DNA from: Orobanche coerulescens
Lineage: Eukaryota > Streptophyta > Magnoliopsida > Lamiales > Orobanchaceae
Reading direction: 5' to 3'
Assembly (NCBI GenBank): GCA_033398695.1
Contig: CM065809.1
Span: 85,665,644-85,729,643, forward strand
DNA length: 64,000 nucleotides
Position 1 is the stretch's first letter. Each line of letters begins with the position of its first letter. Under the pieces are notes generated by a model that saw nothing but the letters and a program-made list of their open reading frames with translations, was not told the DNA's origin and made no database searches. Below are positions 11,912 through 23,660 of this stretch, one piece after another. A program made the translations under genes and the position numbers.

Positions 11912-13087
11912 CTTGGTTTCGTATTTCATTTCCTCACGAACCAAAACACATTTTCTCTCCCTAGAATCGTTCAATTGGACTTGTTATTGATGTTTAGCCC
12001 CTTCCAACTCGATCTTGATCATCCTAGCTTGGATTGAAGCTTGAAGTTGGAAGCTTGTTGGTGCTCCTTTGGTGTTTGGAGGCTTCTTCTTGTTCTTCTT
12101 TGGTAAGTTCCCTCAATCTCTTGTTCTTCAAGTGATTTTCGAGTTTTTGTTGTTGTTTTCTTCGGGTATTGTTTGATTAATGGAGTATATCATGATTCTT
12201 CATGGTTTTGGTAAACTTTTGATGAAGAATATGATGGTATTGCTTGAGTTGGATTATGTTCTTGATGTTTTAGATTGTTTGGAGGTTTTAATCATGTCTA
12301 GGAAAGATTATGTTAAGATTTTTATATGATTAACATAGTCTTGAGATGATTATTGTTGGTGGTGGTGTTCTTGAAAGATTTTAACCATTTTAGTAAGGAT
12401 TTATGATGATTAGGAGGTGATTATCATAATTTGAAAATGGTTGAGTGAATCTTGTTGTTTAATCCGAATTCATGATGTATTGATGAAGGATTTTTGTTTC
12501 AGACATCATGATTATTGAGTTGATGATGTTCTTGGGGTGATAATGATAATATTTATAATATTATCATTGTAGGAGGATCAATTTGATGATATTGGTGATA
12601 TTATCATTTTGAGATGTTTGTTTTGATGATTGTTCTTAAGTGAATCTTGTTGAATGGATTTCACAAGTGTTAAGAATGTAATGATCATGTTAATTGATCA
12701 TCGAGGTGTTGGAGGATGTTGGAATTCATAGTTGAGAACTATGATATTCGTTCGTGCGGTGTGATCGATTCGTGTTTGAATCGGGCTTTGTCCTTGTCAT
12801 TATTTTTTATTGATTTTGTGTTTTTGAATGAATCGTTTTCATTCAAGGTTATTCGAGTGTTTGTGATCGTCGGGAGGCGCCGTTCGTCGTTTCGTTCCAA
12901 AACATTGATCGTGGAAGGACTTTCTCGCCTTCGGTTTGAGGCAAGTTTTATACTTGTACTAGTCAATGAGATTAATGTTATCATATATATGTATGAATGT
13001 GTTGTATCATTTCGAGACATAGTCTCTTCGTGATTTATTGATATTTGGGAATTGTTTGATACAATACCCTTCGGTGATTATGCCAGA

Positions 13088-14181
13088 TGTTGTGTCGAGA
13101 ATTATACTCTCCGACCGGAGATCGCCTCGGAGATCGGGCGACCTAGCCATTGCCGAGCAACCAAGGCAAAACTGTCGACCAGGAGACCAAGCCTTACCCC
13201 AGCAGACAAGATAAATCGGCCAACCGAAGGTCCCAGGACAAGTCCCGGTGCCGAGCGATCAACATCAAAGACGATCGTCTCTCGGTACTCGGCGATCGAT
13301 TCCTGGCGACCGACTAGCGGACGATCATCTCTCTGCACCTGGCGACCGACCCTTGGTGACCGACCGATGCCGACCCTCAGTGACCAGCTAGAGACGACCG
13401 CCTCAAGCTGATAGTCATCCAGTTGGCAAAGGCCGAGCCTCAGGACTGAACCCACGTGTAGAGCCGAGACAAGATCCGCATATCACGGATCGTTGACCAC
13501 AGCCTGTCAGCATCCGTCCACCAGCCGACAGGCCCGCCGAAAGGTGTCAGTAGGACCGCATGTGGCAGTGACTCCGGACGCGTGCTGGCTTCTCATTAGA
13601 CCGCACAGCTGGCTGCCAGCATCTACCTTGGACTTTAGGCCGACAGCCCGTGTGACTTAAGGACGATCGCCCCATTATTATAATGGCCGGAAGGCGATCG
13701 CCCGCCAGAAGACAAGGCTTCTCTGCCCCTATATATAGCAGGCTCCCTGCACTTGGACAGCTCTCGGATTCCCATCGAGTTCTTACTCCCTAAAAGGCTT
13801 CAGAACTTCAATTCCCACGAGATTTCACACAGCACTTGGCTATCTCCTACTCTTGGAAACAGCTATCTTTTGGTTCTTTCTTCTCTCGGCCTCTCTCATC
13901 AAGAATACGATCGGCAGGGACGAAGAACACCGAGCTTCGCTCAAGAGCTGGATTAACAGAGTCTTTTTACACTCATTGTATTTAGATTTCTCACATTAAT
14001 ACTTGTATCCACGAATATTTATATTAATAACATCTCGCGAGAGCATTCAAGCCCGGGCCTAACAAACCCGACAAATCTTGTGTTTATTCATATTCTCTCG
14101 GAAGTGATCCCGCAATTGTTGTTTGTTGTCCGTTCATTCCAGTAGTATTTAATTTTCGGATAAATATTTTGGGCAACAACA
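13088..14181 (+). repeat. Element F 5' LTR
   Basis: 1094 bp, starting TGTTGTGTCGAG and ending GGGCAACAACA. A TATATATA box at 13730-13737 lies in CCCCTATATATAGCAGG, a strong candidate transcription start region. The upstream part is rich in GATCG and CGACC words. Confidence 0.9.
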
Positions 14182-14270
14182 ATTGGCGCTAGAGGAAGGG
14201 GATCTAACCCTCAAATTTTTATTCCTACCGTTTCGAAGAACACTCACTGTTCTCGTGGCATATACTTGAA

Positions 14271-15538
14271 GTGACACTCACTGCGCTTCAAAGAAATCTT
14301 TCAGAAATCATGTCTTCCGCCTCCACGTCGAAGAAAGCCGCCAGCCAGCCCGCCAGATGCCTCGTTCCGTCTCAATCCGAGCCACAGCCGATGGCGGAAG
14401 GTAGCCGCCGCGGTCAGAGACGCTCGATCCCGCCCCCGAGGTCCGGCCCAAGCCTCTCGCTCGATCAGCTCCGAACCAAGGAACAGATCGACGAGGACAT
14501 GGCCGTCCTACAGGAGCGACGGAGTGCTCTCGACGCGCCTCCCGATATCACCCCCTCGGCCGTCCGCCGGAAATCCAAGCGGAAGCTCAAGGCGTTACTG
14601 GCCGAGCGATCGCCCGGAGGCTCTCATCCGCAAGGATAGGCGCTCGCCAGCCGGGGCACCTCTGTCTTCGATCGCCTGGGCAGTGACCTGTCTTGGCGAC
14701 CGGGGCAGTCCGGCCCCAGCTACGAGATGACGGAGTTCGAGTCCGTCACAGGAGCTCGGCCTACCCGACTCCCAAAAGGCAGCCCAGCCGTCTGGCTCCC
14801 CCTCGCCAAATAGCCGAGGTCGGCAGCAGCGGAGTCTGGAGATCGGTACACGATCGCCTCGGCTCCCGCTCCCAAAGCCGATCCGCAAGCGACCGAGCCA
14901 CGGCGATGGCCGCGATGCAACGTCAGCTCGACGACATGAAGGCGCTCCTGGAATCCGGGTCAGGCGCCAAGAAGATGATCGCCGAGCCGAGCGAGCCACT
15001 CGCGGTCAACGTTGAGCTCGCCCCCGTGCAGCACAAGATCGCTCCTCCGCAAACACCTTTGTACGAGGGGAGATTGGACCCCGAAATACACCTGAGCAAG
15101 TTCAACATCTATATGACCGGGTGTGAGGCATCTGACGCGACCAGGTGCCGAATGTTCCCCATGACGCTGGATGACCTCGCCTACAGGTGGTACACCTCAT
15201 TGCCACCTTGGTCCATTAGCTCCTTTAACGAACTGGCGAACATCTTCACAGCGTACTTCGCCCCCAGGGTCGCTCGACCGGAAGGTCCCCTTCGCATGAT
15301 GCAAATCAGGCAGGGAGAAGAAGAGTCCGACTCGGACTACATCGACCGAGTAGACGTAATCATCCTCAACGGCGAACCCGTGAGCGATGAGGTCGCCCTC
15401 TACGCGGTCCTAGGAGGATTTCATGGTCTTTCGCCGATGTTCAGGCATCTCACGAAGGACCAACCCACGACCTACGCGATCTTCCGAGCTAAGGCCGCAG
15501 ATTTCCTGGCCAGGCAAAGGTTTCTCCTTAACCTATGA
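14271..15538 (+). pseudogene. Element F gag, broken
   Basis: The N-terminal part (14271-14636, in frame 14271) is basic and Ser/Pro-rich and reaches a TAG at 14637. The same frame then continues with SVFDRLGSDLS, a motif typical of Gypsy gag N-termini, so the TAG is an internal stop. After another stop near 14814 the sequence moves to the 14693 frame, where a retrotransposon gag core is clear: PQTPLYEGRLDPEIHL, then YRWYTSLPPWSISSFNEL, then FAPRVARPEG, DYIDRVD and ADFLARQRF. It ends at 15538 without a zinc knuckle. Gag would form the particle; here at least one stop and one frameshift prevent that. Confidence 0.8.
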
Positions 15539-16448
15539 GCAGCGCGATCGGCGCCCAAACGACGATCTCCCGCCCGATCGCCGATATCAACTTATGAATA
15601 ATGCGATCGGCAGCTGAGCGATGATCACCAGTCTTCCAGCCCGATCGCCGATCATCAAGCTACATCATCCAAAACCCGGAGGACACGATCGCCATCGACA
15701 GTTCACCATTTAACATGATGGACTAAGGCATCAGATCGCCTCCACCGCACATCATAAAGCCATGGTCCTGGTAGTCGATGGAACCGGCTGCTTCGGCCAT
15801 GCAAGGTCCCTTTGGGCCAAGATCGCCCGCCCTTCGTTTAAATACGAGGTCGGCGTAGTCTGAGGGCCCTCCAAAATTAATCAGTGGACACGATCGCCCG
15901 CCCTCAAAGGATCATCATCTAACATGGTGAACCCAGACAATGCGACGTGCCACAACCCCCGTCTCAACGTACACCGTCGAGGTTCGCCATCTTCATGGTG
16001 GGCCGAGGTGGAAGCAGAGCTAAACAAGCCGCGGGCGTGGAGTTGAATCATCCGACGCTGCCCCGCGCAAGGACTCTTCTAGACCGAGACCGCACGCCTT
16101 TTGTTTAAATACGAGGCGAGGCGCAGCCTAACAGAGGACCCTCACAATAAAATGAGTCACGAGACACTCAATGTCTTCGCGCACCAAGACACGGTCATGG
16201 AGTCGGTCCATCGAACTCTGCGACTGTGCACGATTCCTCAAACGACGAAACCATCAAGTTTCTGAGGGGAGATCGGCCAATGTTGTTTTTGCAGGTACAA
16301 GACCGAAAGATAGCTAGCCAATCGACCAAGATAGCCCAAGTCCGAATCCAAAGTCAGCTCAGCGGTTCGCCCGTCCTCATCTTACACGATCGCCAGTAAG
16401 AACCACCTCGCCCCATGTCTTCAACATCGGATCAAGCTGGGGGGCAAT
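15539..16448 (+). other. Element F internal non-coding region and PPT
   Basis: No protease, RT or integrase similarity is seen in any frame. The stretch has repeated CGATCGCC words and two copies of a GTTTAAATACGAGG block (near 15836 and 16104). The polypurine tract GCTGGGGGGCAAT directly precedes the right LTR. Confidence 0.7.
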
Positions 16449-17535
16449 TATTGTGTCGAGAATTATACTCTCCGACCGGCGATCGCCTCGGAGATCGGGC
16501 GACCTAGCCATTGCCGAGCAGCCAAGGCAAAACTGCCGACCAGCGACCAGGCGACCAAGCCTTACTCCAACAGACAAGATAAATCGGCCAACCGAAGGTC
16601 CCAAGACAAGTCCCGGTGCCGAGCGATCAACATCAAAGACGATTATCTCTCGGTACTCGGCGATCGATTCCTGGAGACCGACTAGCGGACGATCATCTCT
16701 CGGCACCTGGTGACCGACCGATGCCGACCCTCAGTGACCAGCTAGAGACGACTGCCTCAAGCTGATAGTCATCCAGTTGGAAACGGCCGAGCCTCAGGAT
16801 TGAACCCACGTGCAGAGCCGAGACAAGATCCGCATATCACGGATTGTTGACCACAGCCTGTCAGCATCCGTCCACCAGCCGACAGGCCCGCCAAAAGGTG
16901 TCAGTAGGACCGCATGTGGCAGTGACTCCGGACGCGTGCTGGCTTCTCATTGGACCGCACAACTGGCTGCCAGCATCTACCTTGGACTTTAGGCCGACAG
17001 CCCGTGTGACTTAAGGACGATCGCCCCATTATTATAATGGCCGGAAGGCAATCGCCCGCCAGAAGACAAGGCTCCGCTGCCCCTATATATAGCAGGCTCC
17101 CTGCACTTGGACAGCTCTCGGATTCCATTCGAGTTCTTACTCCCTAAAAGGCTTCAGAACTTCAATTCCAACGAGATTTCACACAGCACTTGGCTATCTC
17201 CTACTCTTGGCAACAGCTATCTTTTGGTTCTTTCTTCTCTCGGCCTCTCTCATCAAGAAGACGATCGGCAGGGACGAAGAACACTGAGCTTCTCTCAAGA
17301 GATGGATTAACAGAGTCTTTTTACACTCATTGTATTTAGATTTCTCACATTAATACTTGTATCCACGAATATTTGTATTAATAACATCTCGTGAGAGCAT
17401 TCAAGCCCGGGCCTAACAAACCCGGCAAATCTTGTGTTTATTCATATTCTCTCGGAAGTGCTCCCGCAATTGTTGTTTGTTGTCCGTTCATTACAGTAGT
17501 ATTTAATCTTCGGATAAATATTTTGGGCAACAACA
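16449..17535 (+). repeat. Element F 3' LTR
   Basis: 1087 bp. It begins TATTGTGTCGAG (TA in place of TG) and ends GGGCAACAACA. The TATATATA box is at 17084-17091. It lacks a short duplication present in the 5' LTR near 13340-13360. Confidence 0.9.
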
Positions 17536-17795
17536 CCAGATATGATTGTTATTCGTTAACGGACAGTTTAAGGCATTGAGATTCTTGTTGTCGATAGCCG
17601 GTTTGCGGTATCGATGTATCGATTATTATTGTTGATGCTAATGTCGTTCTGAGGCATCGTTGAATCGTTATTATCAAATTGCAATTGTTGCTATGATGTT
17701 GCATTGGCCGATTGAAGGCATTTGATATATTCGTTTATCATCTCTATTTCGGTGGTAGGTTTAAGGCGCCAGGACATCTATTCTATCGTATCATT

Positions 17796-18260
17796 GGTCA
17801 TCGATTGACCGTTCTAAGGTAATCGAGGTATTGAATTGGGATTATCGAAGATAATTCCCATCCGTCGTATTATTGGTTATCGATTGACCGTTCTAAGGTA
17901 ATCGAGGTATTGAATTGGGATTATCGAAGATAATTCCCATCCGTCGTATTATTGATTATCGATTGACCGTTCTAAGGTAATCGAGGTATTGAATTGGGAT
18001 TATCTAAGATAATTCCCATCCGTTGTATTATTGGTTATCGATTAACCATTCTAAGGTAATCGACATATTGAATTGGGATTATCTAAGACACATTCCCATC
18101 TGTTGTATCATGTTATCGATCGACCGTTCTAAGGTGATCGGTGTATTGAATTGGGACTGTCAAGGATAGTTCCCATCCATTGAGTCGTCGTGATCGATTG
18201 GCCATTCCAAGGTAGTCGAGGTATTTTGAATTGGGATCGCCGAGGACGGTGCCCATCCGT
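17796..18260 (+). repeat. about 77-bp minisatellite in element A 5' LTR
   Basis: Six imperfect units containing TTATCGATTGACCGTTCTAA, GGTAATCGAGGTATTGAAT and AATTCCCATCCGT. The matching array in the 3' LTR is at about 33625-34105. Later units diverge progressively. Confidence 0.9.
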
Positions 18261-18377
18261 GAGTATTTTTTTATCGTGATGGCCGATTCAAGGCAGCACA
18301 CTATTATTCTTGTGAATTCGATAATCTGGTAATCGTTGCCGTTTGCGACTAATTGTGGAGGTAGTTCGGCTAGTGCT

Positions 18378-18800
18378 CGATGGGTAAGCTTGGGGCTTAA
18401 ACCTTCGCGGTTGGTTTCCCAACACCTACAGTTTAGTAGGTCACGGTCATGTTAATGATCTCATTATGGGTAAGCTTGGGGCTTGAACCTTCGCGGTTGT
18501 TTTCCCAACACCTACAATTCAGTAGGTCACGGTCATGTTAATGATCTCATTATGAGTAAGCTTGGGGCTTGAACCTTCGCGGTTGGTTTCCCACACCTAC
18601 GATTGATGAGGTCACAGTCATGTTAATGATCTCATTATGGGTAAGCTTGGGGCTTGAACCTTCGCGGTTGGTTTCACAACACCTACGATTCGAGAGTCAC
18701 GCCACCGGGTGATCTCATTATGGGTAAGTCTGGGGCTTGAACCTTCGCGGTTGGTTTCCCAGCACCTGCAATTCAGCAGGTCACGGTCATTGGATGACCT
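18378..18800 (+). repeat. about 90-bp minisatellite in element A 5' LTR
   Basis: Five units built on GGGTAAGCTTGGGGCTT, CCTTCGCGGTTGGTTTCC and GGTCACGGTCATGTTAATGA. The matching array in the 3' LTR is about 34217-34640. Confidence 0.9.
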
Positions 18801-18950
18801 CATTGTGATACGGCTTCGTGTCGTGGCTTCGGCCCTCATTGTGATATGGCTTCGTGTCGTGGCTTCGACCCTCATTGTGATACGGCTTCGTGCTGTGGCT
18901 TCGGCCCTCATTGATACAGCTTCGGGCTGTTTTGGCTTCGGGCCACTGTG
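18800..18950 (+). repeat. about 36-bp minisatellite in element A 5' LTR
   Basis: Three to four units of CATTGTGATACGGCTTCGTG plus TCGTGGCTTCGGCCCT. The same unit occurs inverted in LTR C (303-480) and in the 3' LTR of A (34646-34760). Confidence 0.88.
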
Positions 18951-19780
18951 GTGATTGACAGCTTCGGCTGAGTGATATTCAGGGTATTGTGATGATATAC
19001 AGCTTCGGGCTGTTCGGATTTCAGGCCATTGTGATATACAGTTTCGGCTGAGCGGCTTTTCAGGCCTTTGTAATATAATGGTATTTCCATCGGAGCTTTC
19101 GGGCATTATAAATTCGTATTTACTTCAGTTTTTCTTTGGTTTACCTTCGAGTAATTCTTGGTTGCGTTCTGTATTGATGATTCGCCGTTGGGCACTTGTG
19201 TTCTAACCTGTTGAGCAGGTACTGATCATAGGCCGTGGGCAGAATGTTTCACGAATGCTCAATTCTTACTTTAGGTTGTGAGCATCTCGTATTACCATTA
19301 CTATACTGTTCATTCTGCCCTTTGGATGCATATCATGTTGTACATGTATTTGATATGCATTATCTGGATGACTGACCCCATGGGGCGGAACATGTTTTCA
19401 TGTTTTAGGTGTTTGCGAGGAGAGAGTTGAGACACAGGGGCATGACGATGGCGACGAGGTATTCGAGCGATACTAGTCCGAGATGTTTTGGTGTTCATGT
19501 CGGTCAGATAGTTTTGAGTACTCCAGTTTTGTCAGTTAATGTCATTTCGTATAATCCGAGCAAGGCTCGTGGATACTGTTGTATTTTATTTTGGCCATGT
19601 AAGCCCACTGTTGTCATTGAAATTCCATATCGGAATATTATGTTGGATGTCAATGTAGGGATTGTGATTCCGCTTTTGGTCAGTTAGTTGTATTTTTGGT
19701 CGTGTTAGCCTGGTGGATCTCCTGGTGTGGGGTCCACGGCACTTTAATGACCCAATGGGATTTGGGGGTGTTACAAAAGA

Positions 19781-19791
19781 TGGTATCAGAG
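19781..19791 (+). other. Element A primer-binding site (tRNA-Met type)
   Basis: TGGTATCAGAG lies 5 bp after the LTR end. This is the standard initiator-tRNA-Met primer site of many plant Gypsy elements. The following 470 bp (to 20263) form the leader and show no gene. Confidence 0.85.
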
Positions 19792-21303
19792 AATTGGGTT
19801 GTGAGATATCCTGATATGTGAGTTATGTGGCTCTACCGACGCGGTAGTAGGGGGACTATCAGGTTATGACAATCTGGACAGTCGGGTTTTGTGAGTCGTG
19901 GTAGTTGGACGACTGTATGAGTCTTTCTTTCATCGAGTCGTCGTCAGTGAAGACTAGTATCGCAAGACCTCGAAGCTTCGTATGACCTGTGTAAGGACTC
20001 GATTCTCTTGTATGTTCATACATTCATTATGGCATTGATTATACATGTTTTGTTGAAATCTGTAGGTAACATTTGTGTTATGATTCATTCATGATTATTT
20101 GTTTTGGAGCGTGTGGGCTCAGTATTAGCTATAATTAGCATGTTTGAGGTGACTATTTATCTGTTGAGTATGTATACTCGTGTTTGGCTAATGACTTAGC
20201 ATTGTGGATTGGCCGTTGAGGCATATTTGAGCTTTGTTCATGATCGAGCGTTATTATTTCAGTATGGAAAGAGGAATCCGCGGATGTGGCAGAGGGGGTA
20301 AAGGCTACAGAGCAGGCCGAAACCCCGAACCTCGTGTTTATGCACGTACGGATGCCGAGATGGATCAGAATTCGGCTGGAGATGTGACTTATGCGATCGA
20401 TTTCCCTTCAGGACGTCATACTCGAGGAGTCGATCAGACTGAGAGTGGACCCGTCGACCCTTTCTTGCTTATGAGGGGCATGATGATGCAGATGACTCAG
20501 ATGACGCAGATAATGGAGACCATGCAGACCTCAGTGGTTCGTGGTCCACCGCAGTAGGGATCCCAGGTGCCGTTTTACAGACAGGCTGGGAGAGTGAGTC
20601 AGATTATCGGCGATATCACTCGTCAGAGGCCGTCTACTTTTGAGGGTTCGTCGGAACCAGCTGATATTTTTCATTGGCTTGAACATTTTGATAAACTCTT
20701 CAACATGGTTCAGTGTCCGGAAGAGAGTAAGGTGGCAGTGGCGGCTTACTATTTGAGTAAGGGTGCTTATTCGTGGTGGCTTTCCGTGAAACCCACCGAT
20801 CGTGACTGTGTTTGGGGCGAGTTCAAGACCCTCATGTTAGAGAGGTATTATCCGGCTCCACTTCGTGAAGCCAAGCTGTCGGAGGTTTTGAACCCCGAAT
20901 CCATCGAGGACGAGGGTTTTATTGTTATTGCGGAGAAGTTTCAAGGACTTATTCAATTTGCTTCTTCTGTTATCCATACTGATGCGGATAAGATCAAGTA
21001 TTTTAGCAAGAGGCTAAACCCGCAGTTGAGGATGCAGTTGTTCAATCATAATTATAACTCACTTGGCGAATTCATCGAGAAGGATCTTGGAGCAGAGCTT
21101 TTGATCAAGGAGCTTGCTCGGAAGAACCCTTCAGTTTCTTCCGGTGAGAGGACTAGGATGCCGGTTCGTTCAGAGGTACATCGGGCTCCGACGTCCAGGA
21201 GGTCGTTTTCTAGTCGTCCTCGTGCTGGGAAAGCATATTCTTCTCGGGCGATGAGTTCGACCGTTGTTTGCTTTAATTGTGATACAATAGGACATCGCAG
21301 TAC

Positions 21304-23627
21304 TGTAACACCCCAAACTAGGCGGATATTACAGTGCCGTGGACCCCCGACTGGGACCCACCAGGTGGATGAAAATGAATGAATTACACAGGGTGAATGT
21401 AGTACCGAACCACATTACAACATTAATTACTCCGATGAGGAGTTTCATACAACACACCCAGGATAATACAGAATACATGTATATTTTATATGAAGATAAA
21501 ATACACAACACTGAATGAAACGGAATAACCAAGTGAAAATCTGCAGCGGAAAATAAATGACAACAATAGGAATGACTGAAAGGATTTTGGGCCCCCTACT
21601 AGTATCACTAGGACTCCTCGACATCAACATGCTATTCCCGTGCGTTTGCCTTGCCATGACCTGAAAAACAAAATCCCCAAACGGGGTCAGTTACAAAGAA
21701 CAACAATCCTCAAGGGTTGAAAAATACACAATCATGATTTAACTGAAGTTATGAAATATTCTTAGTTATGAATTACGCTGAAGAGGAGTATCATAGTACG
21801 CCCGTAATGTTCTGTGCAAGTGTACAACACCCGTCCGTGTACCTAATTAGTCTCACGGTGTAACGCTTTCCCGTGTGCACGGTCTAATGTATCGGTGAAC
21901 CCAATACATAACCATCGTGTGCCCGACTAAAAATTCCACACAGCCACACCCGGCCACGCAATATGAACCCAGAAGGTCATATGAACGAGAATGACCACAC
22001 TGAATATCAATGAATAATAATTCGACAAGGCCAAGAATGACTCACCGAGATGAAAATAATAGTGAAGTAAATGACAGCTCAATGAAATGATTGGAACTGT
22101 CATTCCTTATGACTGAAGTGATTAATTGACAATAACAAGATTTGATACGGTTAATACAATGATGAATGAGTTATGATTATGAATGAACAACAATAAAAGG
22201 GATGAATATCCTTTTAACCGAGTAAGAATTAACTTACTCAACACCGGTGATAATTATCCTTCCACGAACAACGTCCTAATTGAGATACCGGTCGCTCGAA
22301 CAACCTTGAATTATACAATATCCAACAACCCGTTCAATATACGAATCAAACACGAATCTAACGAACTCAAAACGTCGATACGATTAAACTAAATCCATTG
22401 AGGCATTAAATCAAACACGTTGCGGCCAAACTCCGATTGTTTACAATCAAACCTCAATATACCAATATCAAATCCCCCAAGAAGTATTTCAAACCAACAA
22501 AATATCTTCAATATGATTAATAATCCAAGACGAATATCCGAAAACGTAATTACAACGACAATTAATCGAAAACCCCCAATTTCAACTCGATATTCAAAAT
22601 GTTCTTGAATAATCCCTCAATAATCCAATGAATCCTTATACAAACTCATAATCATATACATATCCCTTCATATAACATGATTATAACGTCCAAAACATCA
22701 TATCTCAACACAAAATCGAAGTCCAAGGTGTTGAAGGAATTACCTCTTGAAGATCCAACCAATTCGATCCGATGAAAACGTGTAAAATCGACTATCCAAG
22801 CTTCCCAAATGATTGAAGGTGATGAAAAATACACACTCAAATGATAATTGATGAAGAAATCTCTCCCTCAAGCTATTCTCTCTCGGTTACAGGTGGAAGA
22901 GATGGAAGAAATGAGCTGAAATGCTCAAAAAACGAATTTATAGGGGTTGACTCGGTGACAGACTCGACCGTGTCCGCCTGACACTGCCGCGCGCGCACTG
23001 ACGGCAGGGACTCGACCGTGTCCTGCTTGACACGGTCGCGGCGCGGAGGGCCTTCCGATAGTGACCCGTCCGACAACGACTCGGCATGACTCGACCGTGT
23101 CCTGGAACACGGTCGGGCGTGTCGGCAGTTGGTTCTGGCTTATCTGGAAGAGTTCGACTCGGCCGTGCCAGACGACACGGTCGGGTCCTGAGATAGAAAC
23201 TTTGGCATTTCCGGATGAGTACGGCACGGGCCGTGTCGGACGACACGGCCGAGTTCGGTCGGCAGTGATCGGCCAAAACTGAAAAAAATGAGCGGGTGAG
23301 TTAAAACGACCATAACTCTCTCGTCCGGACTCCGATTGACTCACCGTTTGAACCATTGGAAAGCTAACTCGATGCTCTATAATATTGCAAAGATTTAGAA
23401 TTTTTGGAGTTACCAAAAATTAATGGTGATCTAGCAAAGTCGAACTCATATGAGGAAAGTTGAAACAATGAACAATAATGATACACAACTCGAAGTTTTT
23501 CCGAACGGTGAACACGGGTGAATGAACATGATTGATGAATGATTATAAATGAGTGAAAATCCACTGAGTGACAATCACCGAATGAAATTACTGAATGATA
23601 ATGACTGAATTACAACCGGGTATTACA
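21304..23627 (-). repeat. Element B 3' LTR
   Basis: 2324 bp, almost identical to 28253-30574. On the minus strand it starts TGTAATACCCGGTTGT. The main difference between the two LTRs is concentrated in the GC-rich dyad block (22945-23265 against 29895-30215). Confidence 0.93.
22936..23265 (-). promoter_or_regulatory. Putative U3 promoter of element B with CCGTGTC/GACACGG array
   Basis: A minus-strand TATAAAT box is at 22936-22942 (29882-29888 in the other LTR). Immediately upstream lie about 320 bp with repeated GACCGTGTC, GACACGGTCG and CACGGCCGAG half-sites that can pair with one another. Function is inferred. Confidence 0.5.
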
Positions 23628-23660
23628 TACACCCCCCTTAAAAGAGTTTCGTCCCCGAAA
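23628..23660 (-). other. Element B polypurine tract
   Basis: The minus strand reads GGGGACGAAACTC, TTTTAAGGGGGGTGTA and then the LTR. Element A has the same GGGGACGAAACTC...TTTTTAAGGGGGGG layout before 31555, underlining their relationship. Confidence 0.85.

Larger units (their letters stand above)
13088..17535 (+). mobile_element. Element F: gag-only (TR-GAG-like) Gypsy element
   Basis: It starts TGTTG and ends CAACA, with TSD CCAGA at 13083-13087 and 17536-17540. The empty site is visible in element A's other LTR near 33371. LTRs are 13088-14181 and 16449-17535 (about 4% different by eye). The internal region is only 2267 bp and contains gag remnants but no pol. The PBS region starts TTGGCGCTAGAGG just after the 5' LTR, and the PPT GCTGGGGGGCAAT ends at 16448. 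Overall it is GC-rich compared with its surroundings. Gag-only plant LTR elements have been called TR-GAGs, and F fits that class. Confidence 0.92.
11309..19775 (+). repeat. Element A 5' LTR (interrupted by element F)
   Basis: It aligns throughout with 31555-35604. Element F plus its 5-bp TSD accounts for 4453 bp, leaving about 4014 bp of LTR. The U3 (11309 to about 11900) carries TACGTACGTA dyads. The region after the promoter holds three different minisatellite arrays. It ends GGGTGTTACA at 19775. Confidence 0.92.

Noticed and set aside
14693..15538. F gag as an intact gene starting at 14693
   Set aside because: The true N-terminus lies upstream in another frame; the ATG at 14693 is in the out-of-frame segment before the gag core.
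13088..17535. Apparent age conflict: nested F has LTRs about as divergent as host element A's
   Set aside because: Counts were by eye, F is CpG-rich and mutates faster when methylated, and parts of A's LTRs differ just as much.
18800..18950. Regular short repeats resembling a CRISPR array
   Set aside because: Units are contiguous minisatellite copies with no unique spacers, lie in an LTR, and the sequence is eukaryotic.
18618..19106. 162-codon open frame on the minus strand
   Set aside because: It runs through two minisatellites in element A's LTR, with repeated peptide periods that mirror the DNA repeats; no protein family.
19781..19791. Possible tRNA-Met gene
   Set aside because: Only the 3'-end complement used as a primer-binding site is present; no cloverleaf.
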